DNA of 64,000 nucleotides, from the NCBI RefSeq assembly GCF_013090115.1, contig NZ_JABFNN010000039.1, positions 372,001-436,000 on the forward strand, in the 5' to 3' direction. Shown here in pieces: positions 46,462 through 55,129 of the stretch. The notes beneath the pieces are model-generated. The model made no database searches. It had not been told where the DNA came from and saw only the letters and a list, made by a program, of their open reading frames with translations. The DNA comes from Flagellimonas amphidinii (GTDB taxonomy: Bacteria; Bacteroidota; Bacteroidia; Flavobacteriales; Flavobacteriaceae). A program made the translations under genes and the position numbers. Within the stretch, counting starts at the first letter, position 1. Every line of letters begins with the position of its first letter.

Positions 46462-47935
46462 GAGCAAGCCAAAAAGAAAGATTAAGAGAATTGCCATAAA
46501 AAAGCAGGCTTTCACATCTATACCACAGGGAATCATCAATGGGATTAAAGGCTGCAAACTGCCCGAAGAATATGAACTAGAGGCGTTTACTTTTGTCGAT
46601 TGGCTGATAAAGACGTCCATATTCCAGAGCGGAAAATGCAGTTCGTATGTACAAGTACATGCCAGAAGCAAATTCAAAACGGGTTACAAAAACAATTGGC
46701 TGGATGCCCTTTTGGAAAGTGAGGTACTTATAACCGACGGCCAATACAGAACATCTAACAATAAGGAAGGTAAAAAACCAAAATGCATTTGCTACAAGGT
46801 TAACTATGATCTAGTCCATAACCCAAATACACTTGGCAAGGCCAAAAGTGAATTTGAATTAAATCCCAAACTTATTCAAACCCCGATATACAAAGGGTTT
46901 GTGTGGTCAGCAAATAAATTGGAATATCCAATAAAATTATTGGAGGCCAAACTTACCCAATTGGTTGACGATATATCAATCGGAGATTTTAATGTTGATG
47001 GGCAAATAGCAAAAGGGGTTTACAAAGTCAAATTCCCAACAACGAATGAATACGATAATGACGAACTAAATTATTACGATTCCGATTGGGCAATAGATTA
47101 TGCAAAATCAGAGGAACTAAGTGCCATTGAGGACGACGGAACCATCTACATAAAATCGGTGGAAAAGTTTCTTACGGATAAGAAAAAGGCGGTACAGGTC
47201 AGCAACCAAAGAGCCATAGAAAAACTGGCAAACAGGCATTGGCACACAACTGACCGGAACGAAACAAATCAGCGGTTGGATAGTCCTTTTACAAATCTGA
47301 ACAAAGAGCTTTTTGAAATCATAAAGCGGCATAACGGCCTACGTGAATTGGACGCTAAGAACAGTCAATATAGTTTGCTGGCAAATATGATGGGAGAACA
47401 AACCGATTTAGCATTCTATGACATTGCAACAATGGGAATGCTGTATGAACAACTGGCTTTGGCAATAGACCCAAGTATTCCTAAAGTAGCATTTCACAAA
47501 CTAAAGGCTACCGAAGAACAGTGGGCAGCAGGTCAAAAGGCACGAAAAAAAGCAAAACTGCTTATGATGTTGTTGGTATTCGGTAAGGTAAAATCCAAAG
47601 TGCCTTACATAGATGTGTTCCGACAACTTTTTCCAGAGGCTTACGAATGGATATCTTGGTACAAGACCGAAAATCCTTATAAAGTCAGAAGCAATACCAT
47701 AAATGGGGATAGTGATTTTTATAAAGCGTTACCGATTGCTTTGCAACGAATGGAATCGAAGTTTTGGGTGGACGGGGTTTTGAAACAATGTTATAAAAAA
47801 CGAGGTGAAAACAGAATAGTTGCCATAAGTCGTCACGATTCAATATCTGTTTTTGCAAAGGACAGGGATACTGTACATTCAATTATTGATGAACAAAAAA
47901 AGAATAATGGGTACAAATTTTCTCTATCCAAATAA
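46442..47935 (+). CDS. Divergent single-subunit polymerase (TV-Pol / superfamily A-like)
   Basis: In this 497-residue protein three polymerase motifs can be read in order. Motif A is LRELDAKNSQYSLLA with Asp304, preceded by TNLNKELFEII. Motif B is R368-x3-K372-x3-M376-x3-F380-G381, the same spacing as the O-helix of T7 RNA polymerase (R-K-M-Y-G) and of Pol I (R-K-F-Y-G). Motif C is ISRHDSISVF with His465-Asp466-Ser467. There is no exonuclease domain; residues 1-260 are an accessory part with a possible winged helix. Its place in a mobile element suits the TV-Pol family, thought to prime and extend DNA. Phe380 replaces the Tyr that discriminates sugars. Confidence 0.72.
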   Translation: MEAAEVKSKPKRKIKRIAIKKQAFTSIPQGIINGIKGCKLPEEYELEAFTFVDWLIKTSIFQSGKCSSYVQVHARSKFKTGYKNNWLDALLESEVLITDGQYRTSNNKEGKKPKCICYKVNYDLVHNPNTLGKAKSEFELNPKLIQTPIYKGFVWSANKLEYPIKLLEAKLTQLVDDISIGDFNVDGQIAKGVYKVKFPTTNEYDNDELNYYDSDWAIDYAKSEELSAIEDDGTIYIKSVEKFLTDKKKAVQVSNQRAIEKLANRHWHTTDRNETNQRLDSPFTNLNKELFEIIKRHNGLRELDAKNSQYSLLANMMGEQTDLAFYDIATMGMLYEQLALAIDPSIPKVAFHKLKATEEQWAAGQKARKKAKLLMMLLVFGKVKSKVPYIDVFRQLFPEAYEWISWYKTENPYKVRSNTINGDSDFYKALPIALQRMESKFWVDGVLKQCYKKRGENRIVAISRHDSISVFAKDRDTVHSIIDEQKKNNGYKFSLSK

Positions 47936-48086
47936 CTGACTCATATACAAACTGTTATAACTATTCTAATATCATATAAGTAACAATGAACAACTTATAG
48001 GTTTGTTGTTTGTTAACTTATTGGTATTCAGTGGTAGTCAAGTAAAAGAGCCTGACATCACAAAAATGTTGACGGGCAGTAAAAGA

Positions 48087-48155
48087 GGTGCGATTCCAGC
48101 CATAGGCTTGGGATTAGCACCTTGTTCATTTTAGATAGGCAGTAGAATAGCTGCC
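48087..48155 (+). other. Two consecutive hairpins between polymerase and next gene
   Basis: GGTGCGATTCCAGCC (48087-48101) pairs with GGCTTGGGATTAGCACC (48105-48121) with small bulges, followed by a U-rich stretch. A second stem GGCAG / CTGCC lies at 48139-48155. They fill the 249-base gap between two genes and could be a processing site, a small RNA or a 5' control element of the next gene. Confidence 0.4.
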
Positions 48156-48184
48156 AAATAATCATTTTAAATTTTACAGAAGAA

Positions 48185-48772
48185 ATGAAAAATTTTAGAA
48201 GAAAGGTCATCAAGACCAACGAAATCGAAAAACAGAATCTGGTCAAAGAATTTGGTAATCTGGTCAACAATGTCAATCAGCTTAAACTGGATTTAAATGC
48301 CAAACTGGATGCCTCATTCTCCCTTGCGGATGTAGTGGACTTCATTGAAAATCCAACATCATTGGAAACCCTTTTCAAAGAGGTGGAAAAATCCGCAATC
48401 AAAAAAAGAGCGGAGTTGCAGGGCGTTACATTGGCACAGCTAGAGCAACTAGAAAACGTGGAGCTGAACAAGCAGCAACTGAACTTCCTAGCCAGAGCCA
48501 AGAAATTGAAAGGCTCTAATTTATTTACAAAAGGAATGACAAGTGAGGATTGGCTGGTCAACAATGAAATTAAAATCACTGAAAAGGTGGATGAGGTGTT
48601 CACAGAACTCACCACCATGTACACAGCCAGTGAACAGGCCAATGATAGATTGGAACTGGTACGGCTTTTCAATCAGTACTTAGACAAGTATGGTGATGGC
48701 CTAACAATCAAGAGAATCCTTACCAGTGGTAATAGACCAAATTTGGAACGCATCAATTACGGCATACAATAG
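48185..48772 (+). CDS. Helical protein of unknown function
   Basis: The 195-residue protein is rich in Glu, Lys, Leu and Asn and looks almost wholly helical, with a coiled-coil start (IEKQNLVKEFGNLVNNVNQL) and heptads around LAQLEQLENVELNKQQLNFLARAKKL. No catalytic motif or membrane segment is visible. It is followed by a terminator after 58 bases and ends the replication-type block. It could be a structural partner of the polymerase, but only position suggests this. Confidence 0.5.
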   Translation: MKNFRRKVIKTNEIEKQNLVKEFGNLVNNVNQLKLDLNAKLDASFSLADVVDFIENPTSLETLFKEVEKSAIKKRAELQGVTLAQLEQLENVELNKQQLNFLARAKKLKGSNLFTKGMTSEDWLVNNEIKITEKVDEVFTELTTMYTASEQANDRLELVRLFNQYLDKYGDGLTIKRILTSGNRPNLERINYGIQ

Positions 48773-48830
48773 ATCTTCTTCTGTGATTATGGCATTGGAG
48801 GCCTAGACACCCTCCAACGCTTGTCTTTTT

Positions 48831-48865
48831 AAGGAACGTGATACAATCTTCACGTTCCTTTTTTT
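48831..48865 (+). terminator. Intrinsic terminator
   Basis: An 11-bp perfect stem AAGGAACGTGA / TCACGTTCCTT around the loop TACAATCT is followed by a T run. It ends the transcript that includes the polymerase block. Confidence 0.85.
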
Positions 48866-49569
48866 GCGCATTGCTCACCCAACCATACCAAAGGTCGTAC
48901 AATCTTGTACCAAATCGTCTGAAATTCGGGCAGGAAGGAAGATAGATCGTGCAATTCCCCAACGATGTAATTTTCATCAATTTGAAGAAACCCCCGTAAT
49001 ACGGCAACATCCGATAGATGGGCTAAATGTTGCATATGCATCAATTTCTAATAAACAGAACAACGTAAGGCAAGTTTTACGGTCAATCAGGACGAAATCA
49101 AGGGGAGCTTTTTTGATTTTTCAGCCAAAAAAATTAGTCAACTCAAGGAATAAAAACGGTAAACCTCGTGAACTACGCCAATAATGATACTGACGATTAC
49201 AGCGTATCAAATGCAGAACCGAGGTGTACATACCTAATTCACACAAAACCGAAACATGAAGATCGCTAGACGGATGTACAAATGTGCTACGGGAGTAAAA
49301 CATCCTCTTTTTTAAAAAAGTGTGTGCGGTAGCCTCCTCCTTGGTGTGCTGATGGGGTGAGTAGCCTAAGTAGGTGAGCAAGATTTACACTATAAAATTA
49401 CCACTTCCTAGGCATCAATAAAAGAAAATACGTTGAGTCAAGGAATAAAAACGTTTAGATTCAAACATATCATTTTCAATAAGATAAATATAGTTTTGGG
49501 TGTGTTAACAACTATATTTTCCTTTCGCTTAAATCATATTTATCTTTAACATTCACTAAAACAAGTTAA
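48866..49569. other. Long non-coding segment with a 16-bp direct repeat
   Basis: About 700 bases have no convincing gene; short frames here lack plausible composition. TCAAGGAATAAAAACG occurs at 49143-49158 and again at 49438-49453, 295 bases apart. The stretch GGGCAGGAAGGAAGATAG near 48929 resembles GGGCAAACGAAGATAG near 59220. It may be debris of earlier insertions or a regulatory region. Confidence 0.4.
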
Positions 49570-49764
49570 ATGAAAAAAGAAGATTTAAGACCCTGCATGT
49601 ATTCTTATACCCATGCAGGAAGTAAAAGTTTTGAAGGATTATTCCATAGATGGTATGAGAGCAAAAATGACGAAGGTGAAAACATCTTATACGCTGTTGT
49701 AGAAGTGGCCGGAGCAGTTAATACTCTCGATATGAGGATGACTAATTTTAGGTTTACTGACTAG
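49570..49764 (+). CDS. Small protein of unknown function
   Basis: The 64-residue protein (MKKEDLRPCMYSYTHAGSKS...) has aromatic and charged residues in beta-strand patterns: SFEGLFHRWYESKNDEG and ILYAVVEVAG look like a small barrel. Its stop overlaps the stop of the convergent recombinase by four bases (CTAG). Coding is plausible from composition; no family is recognised. Confidence 0.45.
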   Translation: MKKEDLRPCMYSYTHAGSKSFEGLFHRWYESKNDEGENILYAVVEVAGAVNTLDMRMTNFRFTD

Positions 49765-50300
49765 AGGCTCAGGTAAACGTCCGCCAGTTCTTCGGCACGT
49801 ATGCCAAGGTATTTTCTTGTAACGCTGGGGCTGGTATGATTGAATATTTCACTAAGGTACAATAGTGCCTTATCGCTCTCATTGTGATTCTCCCACACCC
49901 TACGACCAAAGCTTTTCCGGAGCGAGTGGCTACTGACATTGCCCTTGAAGTGCTTTTGAATAAGCCTGTTGACCTGTTGCGTACTATAAACGCTACCCTT
50001 TTGGCTTACAAAGCAATGTCCGCCCAGCCCATAATTTACCTCATCTTCAAAGTACTTCAATACTTCCTTTATGTTGTCGTTTACTTGCAGTACTCTGGTC
50101 TTGCCTGTCTTTTTCTCAACTATCGTAATGGCATCGCTATTTAGTTGTTTGAAGGTAAGTTGTAAAAGGTCGCTTATGCGCAGGCCAAGATTAATGCCGC
50201 AGATAATCAATAGTCCAAACGTTGGATTTTCCCCAGTTCGGATAAGGCTTTTACCTTTTGTAGTGGCCTTGTCAAACTCAATGTATGTGCTGCCAATCAT
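49761..50300 (-). CDS. Tyrosine recombinase, catalytic domain only
   Basis: The 179-residue protein keeps the whole catalytic set: Arg41 (GINLGLRISDLLQL), Lys64 or Lys67 in the beta-hairpin, His125 and Arg128 (HSLRKSFG), His155 (FNHTSPSVTRKYLG) and Tyr164. The N-terminal core-binding domain of XerC/XerD is missing, and there is no room for it upstream. Short forms of this kind are known in Bacteroidota. It stands next to a direct repeat and a row of immunity-like genes, so it may move or shuffle these and not the whole element, for which the serine recombinase is the better candidate. Confidence 0.85.
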   Translation of the reverse strand: MIGSTYIEFDKATTKGKSLIRTGENPTFGLLIICGINLGLRISDLLQLTFKQLNSDAITIVEKKTGKTRVLQVNDNIKEVLKYFEDEVNYGLGGHCFVSQKGSVYSTQQVNRLIQKHFKGNVSSHSLRKSFGRRVWENHNESDKALLYLSEIFNHTSPSVTRKYLGIRAEELADVYLSL

Positions 50301-50375
50301 AGTAGTAAGATTTAGACTACAAAATTAATGCACATTTACCATTGATCCTAATTATTTCTGAACATTCTAAACTTG

Positions 50376-50453
50376 AATCAGCACCTCAACGCCCATAAAC
50401 AATAGAAATGTTCAAAAATTAACTAAGTGAACATTTTAAATCATGTTGCAAAC
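50376..50453. repeat. Direct repeat, left copy
   Basis: Two blocks match the copy at 57278-57342: AATCAGCACCTCAAC (13 of 15 bases) and ACTAAGTGAACATTTTAAAT.. to GCAAAC at 50422-50453 (28 of 32 bases). The copies are in the same direction and enclose a 6.8-kb block of poorly known genes. Confidence 0.75.
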
Positions 50454-50634
50454 CGTAGGGTAATAAATTATGGTTGGTTCGGGTACTGTTCAAAAGGCTA
50501 ATGGATACGGTTTAAAAACTGTATTTAGTAACCTTCCAACATTACTCCCGTGAACCCAAAGTAGACGAAGAATCTTTATATTAGTTCCATACATAGAAGA
50601 AATATAGGTAATGATTTACGTTGTGCGTAATTAT

Positions 50635-51105
50635 ATGAAAAAGAATAGTTGGGTATTAACTTTCATGATTCTTGGTCAAATTTTGGCTATTTCTATTTCA
50701 TGTAATCGCCTTGCGAAGCCCAATAATACCGAACTGAAAATGGAATCTCTCACACTGGAAAAATGGTTAACCGAAATCGGAAATTCAAAGAATTTTAGTG
50801 AGGAAATTAAGGCTTTGAACTTTGGACTGTTTGAAATTGAAAATGGTTATGGAATCTATCTAATTGGTTCAAGAGAATATGACGAAAATGACGAGGATTG
50901 GGCTACAAATGAAGATTTTGTTCCAAAAAATAAATATTTCTATGTCAAGCAAACTGAGAAACAGGAATGGGAGGAATTCCAAAAAGATACCAGAAATAGA
51001 ATTTTGGACTATTTAGATTCTAAAAAAGAGGACGGACTAATTTTTAACAGGGTTGGACACATTACGATTGGATTCGATGATGGAAATTTGAATTCAATAA
51101 AATAA
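50635..51105 (+). CDS. Small lipoprotein, immunity-like
   Basis: From the ATG at 50635 the protein has 156 residues and a signal peptide ending in the lipobox ISISC (Cys at about 23). An in-frame ATG 24 bases upstream would put extra residues before the signal and is rejected. The mature part has LNFGLFEIENGYGIYLIGS followed by DEDWATN; the IYLxGS...DxDWA pattern is one I associate with small immunity-type proteins of polymorphic toxin systems. No toxin gene is adjacent. It is the first gene after the left direct repeat. Confidence 0.5.
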   Translation: MKKNSWVLTFMILGQILAISISCNRLAKPNNTELKMESLTLEKWLTEIGNSKNFSEEIKALNFGLFEIENGYGIYLIGSREYDENDEDWATNEDFVPKNKYFYVKQTEKQEWEEFQKDTRNRILDYLDSKKEDGLIFNRVGHITIGFDDGNLNSIK

Positions 51106-51213
51106 CTATGCACAAGATTGACTTTAACTAATCGCGGTTTTGTGCCACACCAAAATCATAGCTGAGACCGTGTAAGCCATCTTGCAAAAACAAAAAAACC
51201 TAATAAAGTTTAA

Positions 51214-52071
51214 ATGGGATACGAATTAAGTATTCAAAGAGAAGAAAACCAAACCAAACTATCGAAAGAGGAATGGGTCAAATACGTTAAATCCGATTTC
51301 GAATTCAAACCTATTGAAACTTTCTCAGCAAAAATTGAAGAAGATAAATATCTAACTATCCCTACACCAAATGCTGGATTATGGAAAGCGGACGGAAAAG
51401 AAGTACCATTTACCTTCGATGAAGAGTTTGGGTGGATTAGCGTAAAAAATCCCGACAAGAGAATTATCCGAAAGATGGTTTCAATTGCAGACAAACTTGA
51501 TGCAATAGTACTCGGAGAAGAGGGAGAGATATATGACAAGGATGACTTAGAAGGAAAACAAGCCAAATTCTCAAATGGCAGAAAATGGTGGCAGTTCTGG
51601 AAAAGGGAGCCAAGACCAAAAAGATTAAAAGTAGACCTAGATAATAACCTTCATCTAGGCGACTGCTTTTTATCTCAAAATGAGGAATTTGACATCGGAC
51701 TTACTTTATATGAAATACATGGAGGCTTAGACAGTAAATATTATTCTTTCGCCCCCGTATTGTTAGACAGCTCCAAAAGTTTGATTGATAAGTTCAAGCA
51801 TGGTCACATTAAATTTCAACCAAATTTAGGTTCAGGAAAATATGGAATACCTGGAATTGGAATAATTAGCCAAGAAAGGCTAGAAGAACTAATGAAATCC
51901 TATCACAAGGTTGGTAAGATAAGTTTTAAGAGACCAATACCAAAATCAGTTAGCACTTCATACTTACTGGATTTTAAAGAAAACTCACTGACAAAATTCG
52001 TTGAACAACTTGAATGGAATTTTTCTGATAAGCAGAGAAAAAAAATACCAGTAAAAAATTTGATTAAATAA
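51214..52071 (+). CDS. Two-part cytoplasmic protein, possible orphan immunity protein
   Basis: The 285-residue protein begins MGYELSIQREEN and has EEWVKYV, GWISVKNPD, IRKMVSIADKLDAIVLGEEGEIY, the marks of a widespread family of small immunity-like proteins (residues 1-115). The second part (120-285) is a beta-rich domain with WWQFWKRE as linker, and no recognised family. No signal peptide is present. Nothing nearby encodes the matching toxin, so it would be an orphan. Confidence 0.5.
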   Translation: MGYELSIQREENQTKLSKEEWVKYVKSDFEFKPIETFSAKIEEDKYLTIPTPNAGLWKADGKEVPFTFDEEFGWISVKNPDKRIIRKMVSIADKLDAIVLGEEGEIYDKDDLEGKQAKFSNGRKWWQFWKREPRPKRLKVDLDNNLHLGDCFLSQNEEFDIGLTLYEIHGGLDSKYYSFAPVLLDSSKSLIDKFKHGHIKFQPNLGSGKYGIPGIGIISQERLEELMKSYHKVGKISFKRPIPKSVSTSYLLDFKENSLTKFVEQLEWNFSDKQRKKIPVKNLIK

Positions 52072-52323
52072 AACGGCTTACAACGCTTTGACTTCCATAG
52101 TTGCTGCCTAAAGTCGTATATTTTTAGGATAGGCTTATTAATACACCTCTATCCTGACAAACACATCCCATCATTCATAAAATATCGTATGTGTTTAAAG
52201 TATGGCCTAAATATAACACGGAGCCTTAAGAGAACATGAGTACTTTCCCAAACAGCAACTGTAGTATTCATAATTTAAGTTGCTTACTAGCGTTCTAAAT
52301 AAAATATTAAAATGTAGAAAAAA

Positions 52324-53235
52324 TTGAAAAGCCCAACTAATCCCATTTTCGTTAACAAGGATTGTACAGATTTAAAGGACTTTGTAGTAGATGATACATT
52401 TTCCGATTCAGATTTGGAAAAACTGGCAGAATTAAACGGTATAGAATTGCAAATACAATCTGGCTGGTATACAATACTAATAGAATTAATCAAAGAACTT
52501 AGCGAAGCAGGTTGGAATCACAAAGTTACTTGCATCAAAGAAAAATATGGCAGACTAACTGTTTACACTGAAGAAATAACATCAGAACAAAGTCAAATTA
52601 TCAATAAGTATTGCGAAAAATCAAATGAAATATGTGAATTCTGTGGAGATAAAGGAAGAGATAGAGGCCATGACTGGATAACCATTGAATGTCCTAGGCA
52701 TTATTGGTCTGGCCGAGGAAGTATAAAATTGGATAAGCTTGGTTTTACCGTATCAAATGAGAGTTTTAAATGGGTTGAATTTAAAGACGCTCAATTTGAG
52801 GACTACTATTATGAAAAAAACTGTATCATAAAGCTATTCTTCAAAGACAAAAGAAAAACTGAAATTTATTTTGATGATGAATTAATCAGCCTTCGTGATT
52901 CGATTATAGGCTATCGTGCTTTTCTAAATAAAATTCCGAAAGGATTCAAAAGCTTAGATTACGAGTATATAAAGAAAAACTATTCAAAGGTTTCCACCTG
53001 TGAGATTTGTGGCTTCGAAGCCCTATATGGAAACCACTGCGAGTGTTGCGAAAATGAAAAATGGATAAGTGAGGAAAAAAGCCATTTTACAAAAGATGTT
53101 TATATCAAGCTAAATCAAATGAGATGGAAAGAGGATGATGGAGAAAAATATGCCGTAAAATTCTATAGAAAAGGAATTCATAAAATCTTATTTACTTCTA
53201 AAGAATATGAAAATTATTTAAATAATTCCTTTTAG
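52324..53235 (+). CDS. Cysteine-rich protein of unknown function
   Basis: The 303-residue frame starts at a TTG right after an in-frame stop; no ATG is available nearby. Residues 45-125 match a family pattern of uncharacterised bacterial proteins: GWYTILIELIKELSEAG, VTCIKEKYGRLTVYT, then ICEFCGDKGRDRG and a closing Cys. A second Cys group (CEICGFEALYGNHCECC, near 225) suggests two zinc-binding knuckles. Immunity-like or nucleic-acid-binding roles are possible. The next gene starts one base after its stop. Confidence 0.5.
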   Translation: MKSPTNPIFVNKDCTDLKDFVVDDTFSDSDLEKLAELNGIELQIQSGWYTILIELIKELSEAGWNHKVTCIKEKYGRLTVYTEEITSEQSQIINKYCEKSNEICEFCGDKGRDRGHDWITIECPRHYWSGRGSIKLDKLGFTVSNESFKWVEFKDAQFEDYYYEKNCIIKLFFKDKRKTEIYFDDELISLRDSIIGYRAFLNKIPKGFKSLDYEYIKKNYSKVSTCEICGFEALYGNHCECCENEKWISEEKSHFTKDVYIKLNQMRWKEDDGEKYAVKFYRKGIHKILFTSKEYENYLNNSF

Positions 53236-53236
53236 T

Positions 53237-54112
53237 TTGAAAACAGCACATTCGTATATCACAAAGCTAGCTCTCAAAACATCCTTTTTGATAATGTTAG
53301 TTTTTGCATTCATTAGGTGTGACGACGATAGTAATGATGTCTGTGATTGTAAAATTACCCGTGAAGAATCATTCAATATGATTCCTATTAGTGCCATTCT
53401 AGATAGTTTAGTGATTTGTGAGAATGGTATCACATACAAAACAGGTGGTATCGAAGGAATTCCATGGGGTGAATATACCAGATTAGAAAAATTACAGCTA
53501 CCAATGGTCAATAATGGACTAGGGGTAATTTTTGATTGTACGACTGATTCTATTATCGGTAAAGGAGTCTTATATCCCTATTATGGGATTAACTATTCAC
53601 AAAAAGAATTGATTCTGAGAAAATCATTTAAAGCCGATTTGTATGATACGGTTCTCAATCGGTGGGTCAACAATGTCTCAATCCCCTACTCCAGCTATAG
53701 AATAGCTGCAAGGAACAATAAAGTTTTGCTATCCAATGAAGAATTATGTTTTGCACTTCCCAAAATGGGGAAGGAGACCTTAAGCATGATTAAGCACGAA
53801 TATGATAGTATCTTAAAATACCTACGCCCTATTAATGATCATCTTATAAAATCATTATTTATGGGAGCATTGAACAGTGATGCATCTATTGAGAAGGGAT
53901 TTTTAGAGCTTGGGGACCAAATTGATAAACACACCAACCAATATATAAGGGACAGATTAAAAACCTCCTACACGAAGTATACCCAGCTCTATCCATTACT
54001 AAAAGTCGAAGTACAAAACGGGTCGTTGGAATATTTTGATTATGAAACTATTATTTATTTTCAAATTCTAAAAGAAGGACGTGACCCTAAAACTCGAAAG
54101 AAATTTAGATAA
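53237..54112 (+). CDS. Lipoprotein of unknown function
   Basis: A TTG start one base after the previous stop opens a 291-residue frame with a membrane signal (LIMLVFAFIRC) and a lipobox Cys near residue 28, followed by an acidic stretch DDDSNDVCDC. The mature part has alternating strands and, in the C-terminal half, helices with regular charged residues. No family is recognised. Tight spacing implies that it is made together with the Cys-rich protein. The signal peptide supports a real gene in spite of the rare start codon. Confidence 0.5.
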   Translation: MKTAHSYITKLALKTSFLIMLVFAFIRCDDDSNDVCDCKITREESFNMIPISAILDSLVICENGITYKTGGIEGIPWGEYTRLEKLQLPMVNNGLGVIFDCTTDSIIGKGVLYPYYGINYSQKELILRKSFKADLYDTVLNRWVNNVSIPYSSYRIAARNNKVLLSNEELCFALPKMGKETLSMIKHEYDSILKYLRPINDHLIKSLFMGALNSDASIEKGFLELGDQIDKHTNQYIRDRLKTSYTKYTQLYPLLKVEVQNGSLEYFDYETIIYFQILKEGRDPKTRKKFR

Positions 54113-54118
54113 AACACT

Positions 54119-55129
54119 CTACTCATAGTATTCGATCGTCCTTTCCGAAATTAGAACAGGTCTTCCCATGTAGTATAAAATCTTCCTTGTCCAATTTCCT
54201 AATTTGTCCTCTAAATCGTATTTAGCTTCATAGGCTAACCTATTCCTATCATAATCTCTTTTGAAATAGCCATTTTTGTCAAACTCATAGTGAATATAAT
54301 CAATCATTACATTGCTTTTCAAAGTTCCATTTTCGTAGTAAGTTTTATAATTTTCTGGTTTATTTATTTCAGTTTTTTTTACTAAATAATCTTTGGTGGG
54401 ATGGTACTCATATTTATCTCCGTTGTAAGCGATTAATTTTCCATTTTCATATTCAACATCATATTTATAGGTACTCTCATCCACAATAATCGAATCCGTA
54501 TCAAAATCATATCGAAAAGAAGAATTCAGTTGCTCAATAAGTATTCCATTTGAATTATATCTGTTTATCGCAGAATACTTGATATTGAGTGTATCATACA
54601 ATGAATTCATTTCCGATCCATGTTTCCTATTAAAATTACTTTGCTTGATTAACAAATCTTTGTCGTCGTAAACCATGCTAGTGTAACTAAGGCCTTCTAT
54701 AAGGCTGAAGTCATCGAATTCTTCAATTTGAACAAGCCTGTCTTTTTCATCATATTTATATTTCAGTTGGCGTGAAGGTATTATATCATTACCATTTGAA
54801 AACTCTTTAAAAAAGGTATTAAGGCCTTTTCTATTATATTCCAAATAATACCCATTTGGCCCAAAAATCGAATTTGTATTAAACTTGCCATTGCTGATTC
54901 TTCCTTTTTGAATGGTATCGGTGGTTGAATTATTAACATAAAATGTGTTCAGCGTAATATTTTTTACCTTTCCAAAAATGATTTCAGAACCATATTTAAC
55001 GTGAGGTGGGGCTTTAGGAGTGAAATTACCATCACAACTGTTTAATAAGATTAAAACTAGGAGGGCAACGGTGGTTTGAGAAAAGTAGCCAGTTTTTATC
55101 AATAACTTAAATTTGTTCCGCTTATTCAT
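54119..55129 (-). CDS. Lipoprotein with YD-like repeats, copy 1
   Basis: The 336-residue protein has a lipoprotein signal (LLNSC, Cys near 32). The mature part consists of short repeats such as YKYDEKDRLVQIEEFDD, YDDKDLLIKQSNF, YNSNGILIEQL and YEFDKNGYFKRDYD, similar to RHS/YD repeats and beta hairpins. It ends GNWTRKILYYMGRPVLISERTIEYYE. The upstream neighbour ends in nearly the same way, so these are tandem paralogues overlapping by eight bases. Surface exposure is probable; function unknown. Confidence 0.55.
   Translation of the reverse strand: MNKRNKFKLLIKTGYFSQTTVALLVLILLNSCDGNFTPKAPPHVKYGSEIIFGKVKNITLNTFYVNNSTTDTIQKGRISNGKFNTNSIFGPNGYYLEYNRKGLNTFFKEFSNGNDIIPSRQLKYKYDEKDRLVQIEEFDDFSLIEGLSYTSMVYDDKDLLIKQSNFNRKHGSEMNSLYDTLNIKYSAINRYNSNGILIEQLNSSFRYDFDTDSIIVDESTYKYDVEYENGKLIAYNGDKYEYHPTKDYLVKKTEINKPENYKTYYENGTLKSNVMIDYIHYEFDKNGYFKRDYDRNRLAYEAKYDLEDKLGNWTRKILYYMGRPVLISERTIEYYE

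Noticed and set aside
48866-49569. Several short frames as genes
   Set aside because: They overlap each other on both strands, lack plausible composition, and none has a recognisable feature.
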